Made by a program: the position numbers and the translations under genes
Notes under the pieces: model-generated
Databases searched by the model: none
Seen by the model: the letters and a program-made list of their open reading frames with translations, nothing else
What the model was told of the DNA's origin: nothing
NCBI GenBank assembly: GCA_946800325.1
Contig: OX326957.1
Location: 49,285,307 to 49,349,306, forward strand
Length of the DNA stretch: 64,000 nucleotides
Direction: 5' to 3'
Source: Luzula sylvatica
Lineage: Eukaryota; Streptophyta; Magnoliopsida; Poales; Juncaceae
Part shown: positions 61,324 to 64,000 of the stretch, one piece after another
How positions within the stretch are numbered: position 1 is the stretch's first letter
Layout: each line of letters starts with the position of its first letter

Positions 61324-61490
61324 ATGCTTGAGATTTTCGAACTTTTTACTAGTTAATTTAAATTTTACACTTCGGCCGAACCAATTTCTTGGCCCAAAGT
61401 TTACCGGCCTGAGAGCGCACCATAACATAACAAAACCTTTTTGTCCATCTCCCCGTCCTTAGAAGCTAGGAGAAGAAACGAGGCGCAACA

Positions 61491-61633
61491 ATGGTGAGAA
61501 AAACGCTGACATTTATTAAAAGTGGCGGTATTTTGCTGGATATATTTTTTCTTTTCATTTTTGTACTAGTGATGACTGTAGGGCAAGGGAACGGGGAGTT
61601 TTGGTAAGAGAAGGAACAAGACACACACACACA

Positions 61634-61672
<39 letters not shown>

Positions 61673-61990
61673 GGTTCAATTGCTCTCGGTTCGATCCTTT
61701 ATTGCCGATTCTTCGTTTCTATACTGTGATAAATTTCTTCAGTAATTTTGAATTTAATTTACACTTAATTTTTTATATGATTAGTTTCAAATTTGTAATT
61801 CTTGCGAATGAAAAATTTAGTTTGGCTAACTGGGTTTCAATTAAATCTGTGTATGGATATATTGCTAATGAAATAATTTCATTGCATGGTTAATTCATGT
61901 ATTGGTAAATAGATAACCGGAGCGTGCAGGCAAATTAGGAGAAAGACTACTGGTACAAGATTCAAGACCAACTTTAGAGAAAGTACGTGT
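61491..61990 (+). pseudogene. Ribosomal protein eL37 (RPL37) gene remnant with introns
   Basis: ATG (61491-61493) is followed at once by a donor GTGAGA. After an acceptor GACTGTAG the frame resumes at 61582 with GKGTGSFGKRRNKTHT, the start of eL37, a zinc-binding protein of the large ribosomal subunit. At the Thr-His-Thr codons the sequence turns into an (AC)n run (to 61670), and the conserved Cys-rich core is unrecognisable. Near 61913-61988 a last part matches again: SVQA, one extra base, then IRRKTTGT and, after 33 missing bases, RFKTNFRE. This is a decayed genomic copy rather than a processed one, because intron signals remain. It should make no working ribosomal protein. Confidence 0.75.
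61619..61670. repeat. (AC)n microsatellite within the eL37 remnant
   Basis: About 50 bases of AC with one CCC interruption, starting exactly at the ACACAC codons for Thr-His-Thr. Confidence 0.95.
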
Positions 61991-62932
61991 TAATTTTCCC
62001 TAAATGATTGGTTTTGCGATTTTGTAAATTTCTTGGACTAATTTTCCCTAAATCTGCTTAAGAAGTTCGTCATCTAAAATTATATTTTGCTTTATTACGA
62101 GTGTTGTTGATTTTTGAAAGTTTCTAGTGTTTTGTTGTTACCTTCACATTTATTGCACAAAGCAATGCTCATGTTCAATACTAGAAATCTTTTATTTTTG
62201 TGCTATAGTTTTGCTCGATTTTAATACTAGAAATATTATAAATATTCGAGATTATAAGAGCATAACAATTTCTTTGTCTGGCGAGGAGTAGTGCGTGCTC
62301 TTGGGAGTAACCTACCCAAGAGCTCTCGGAAGTCATCAGCATGTTATCTCGGCAAAATATATTATAAAAAACAAATATTTAAAATACAAAAAATATTATA
62401 AAAAACAAATATTTAAAATATTTTATTTATGTTTTGAGATTATTGTGCTTGATTAATTAGTTAAATAAATTCGACAATGAAAATTGATTCGTACTTATAC
62501 TTAAAAAGTAATATTTTTTTGTGTACAATTTTTTTTCATTTATAAGATAAATTACTTTTAAATATATCATTTTCTAAACTATGATTTTTTTTAATAGGCA
62601 TACATTTAAAAAAAAAAGCACTATGATTATTTTATAAAAGACATCTGTTTTGTTTTTTAAATGTATGCCTCTCAACCAATAATGATTGACACTTAGATTT
62701 TGCATCTAGATTTGCACATACAAATATATGTGGCAAGTCATAGTGCAATCATGTCAAACTTCAAAATGGAAACAAAATTCAATTTAAGTTTGACTGCCAC
62801 GAATGTTTCTCAATGCTGATATAGATGTGAAATATAAATGTCTATTATTATTGCCTATCAATAGCCATATAATATTTTTTGTGCCCCCCTAGTATTATAT
62901 ACTTTTTTCGGAAATTCCAGAATTGAACTATA
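61991..62932. other. Intergenic region
   Basis: AT-rich. A possible hairpin CTCTTGGG..CCCAAGAG lies near 62299-62323, and a roughly 33-base unit (ATATTATAAAAAACAAATAT) is present twice near 62358-62420. No gene is seen. Confidence 0.5.
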
Positions 62933-62940
62933 CATGTATC

Positions 62941-63516
62941 CAATGTTACAGATATCACATATCGGTTAAAGATCGGTCAGTCACCGATAAGAGATATAAC
63001 CGACATAGCGGATCCATAATGAAATATATCAGTGGCGGTTATGTACTTTTTATTATTAATATATTAAATTGATTACTATAACATTAATTTATATTAAGTT
63101 TTTTAAACTAATTTAAATTTTACATGATTAATAATCAAAATTCAACAATACAACATAAATTTCAAGTTAAACTAAAGATACATTTAAAATTATAACATAA
63201 AATTCATAAATAATACAATAAACTAAACCACAAAATCGTGTTCAACTATCGGTGTAGATGCGGAAGAAATAAAAAGAATTGGGCCAAAAATATTAATAAA
63301 ATTATTGTTAAAAGATGGGCAAGTCCAAAATAATATTCAAAATATATTATATTTTAAATCCAAATCGGTTCAAACCGGTCCAATATCGGCCCATATCGGT
63401 CCATGTATCGGTCGACCGATTTACTCAACCGATACGGGACATATCGTAACGGAGGGACACTGATTAGAAATATGAAACCGACATACCGGTCAATATCAGT
63501 GATATTTAGAACACTG
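62941..63516. mobile_element. hAT-type MITE, 576 bp, with perfect 8-bp target duplication
   Basis: The left end CAATGTTACAGATATCAC and the right end in reverse CAGTGTTCTAAATATCAC are imperfect inverted repeats. CATGTATC flanks both sides (62933-62940 and 63517-63524). Both ends carry ATATCGGT/ACCGATA-type repeats, the middle is AT-rich, and nothing is encoded. Confidence 0.88.
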
Positions 63517-63524
63517 CATGTATC

Positions 63525-64000
63525 TGATATGTATCAAAGGTTTTAGGGTTTAGGGTATATACACAATCTGTTGTAATATGTTAAAATCTGGCCAAATTGA
63601 TTAAGGGGCATCTTTGAAAATTGATGCTCAATTAATGCTAAATCGGATTTCTTATAATTTCAGGAGATTGTTCGTAATTTCTAATTATATGTAATTTCAT
63701 GGTTTCTTTGTAATTTGAGGGGCTTCTTCGTAATTATTGTTTTTGTACCAAATTAATTTATGATACCAGTATGATGCATAAATGTGGTCATATGGTACCT
63801 ATAGGCTGGAGACATTTTGTACCAACGTGGTCCGCACGCCGAAATTAGGGGGTACAGTACCATATTTCACAATGTTCAGAATGCTTGAAACCGCTCACGA
63901 TTTTATCAAGAAGTGGCACAAATGGTGTCGAGATTGATCATGCGCTTGCAATTTACAGCATATGGTATTAATTCTTTTATTCCAATTAAGAGAGGTGAAT
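63525..64000. other. Intergenic sequence to the window end
   Basis: No feature recognised. A repeated TTCGTAATT phrase lies near 63669-63737. Confidence 0.4.

Noticed and set aside
61246..61428. Minus-strand 60-codon frame ending AGFEPATFALLARRSNQLS
   Set aside because: It is the antisense reading of the tRNA-Ile gene, a well-known false protein.
61466..61666. Minus-strand frame beginning with alternating Cys-Val
   Set aside because: It only translates the (AC)n microsatellite in the eL37 remnant.
62281..62335. Hairpin CTCTTGGG..CCCAAGAG as a microRNA precursor
   Set aside because: The 8-bp stem is far too short for a plant microRNA precursor.

Overview
The window looks like a chromosome arm segment of a flowering plant, most likely a eudicot. 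It carries spliced genes with GT..AG introns, a CC-NB-ARC-LRR resistance gene, a plant-specific DUF3527 gene, a nuclear tRNA-Ile(AAU), and many Ty1/copia and Ty3/gypsy LTR retrotransposons. I cannot name the genus.

Left part, about 1-40223: nested and decayed LTR retrotransposons. The window edge cuts through a nest, so only right-hand halves are seen. First comes the 3' end of a chromodomain gypsy element (pol end 2-835, LTR 880-2692). It sits in copia element A (minus strand, 5' LTR 10507-11637). A sits in the reverse transcriptase of copia-2 (minus strand, 5' LTR 15900-16907). Copia-2 sits in copia remnant B (plus strand, 16908-22895). Next is a copia gag fragment, D (22981-23262 and 30968-31447), split by insertion E. 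E has a 5-bp target duplication GGTAA, and its inside is now an Athila/Tat-type gypsy pol, 3' region and LTR. Copia C follows (minus strand, 31448-38850), then the 3' end of copia F (plus strand, 38851-40223).

Middle, 40224-46389: a minus-strand gypsy LTR, a CACTA-like non-autonomous transposon, and AT-rich intergenic DNA.

Gene part, 46390-64000: the first gene is predicted to join two complete NLR modules into one protein (CC-NB-ARC-LRR-NB-ARC-LRR, about 1825 residues, three coding exons). A 714-bp hAT MITE with perfect 8-bp target duplication lies downstream. A two-exon DUF3527 gene lies on the minus strand. Then come a 2.1-kb foldback Mutator-like element with perfect 9-bp target duplication, a tRNA-Ile gene, a broken intron-containing gene for ribosomal protein eL37, and a second hAT MITE with perfect 8-bp target duplication.

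The most unusual signals are: (1) the NLR-NLR fusion, whose second NB-ARC has lost kinase-2 and RNBS-B residues; (2) three hairpins in the copia 5' leaders, with one shared loop sequence that switches together in a second subfamily while the stems change by paired substitutions; (3) arrays of paired short palindromes, built the same way from different sequences, in a copia leader, the Athila 3' region, another copia LTR and partly in the foldback element.
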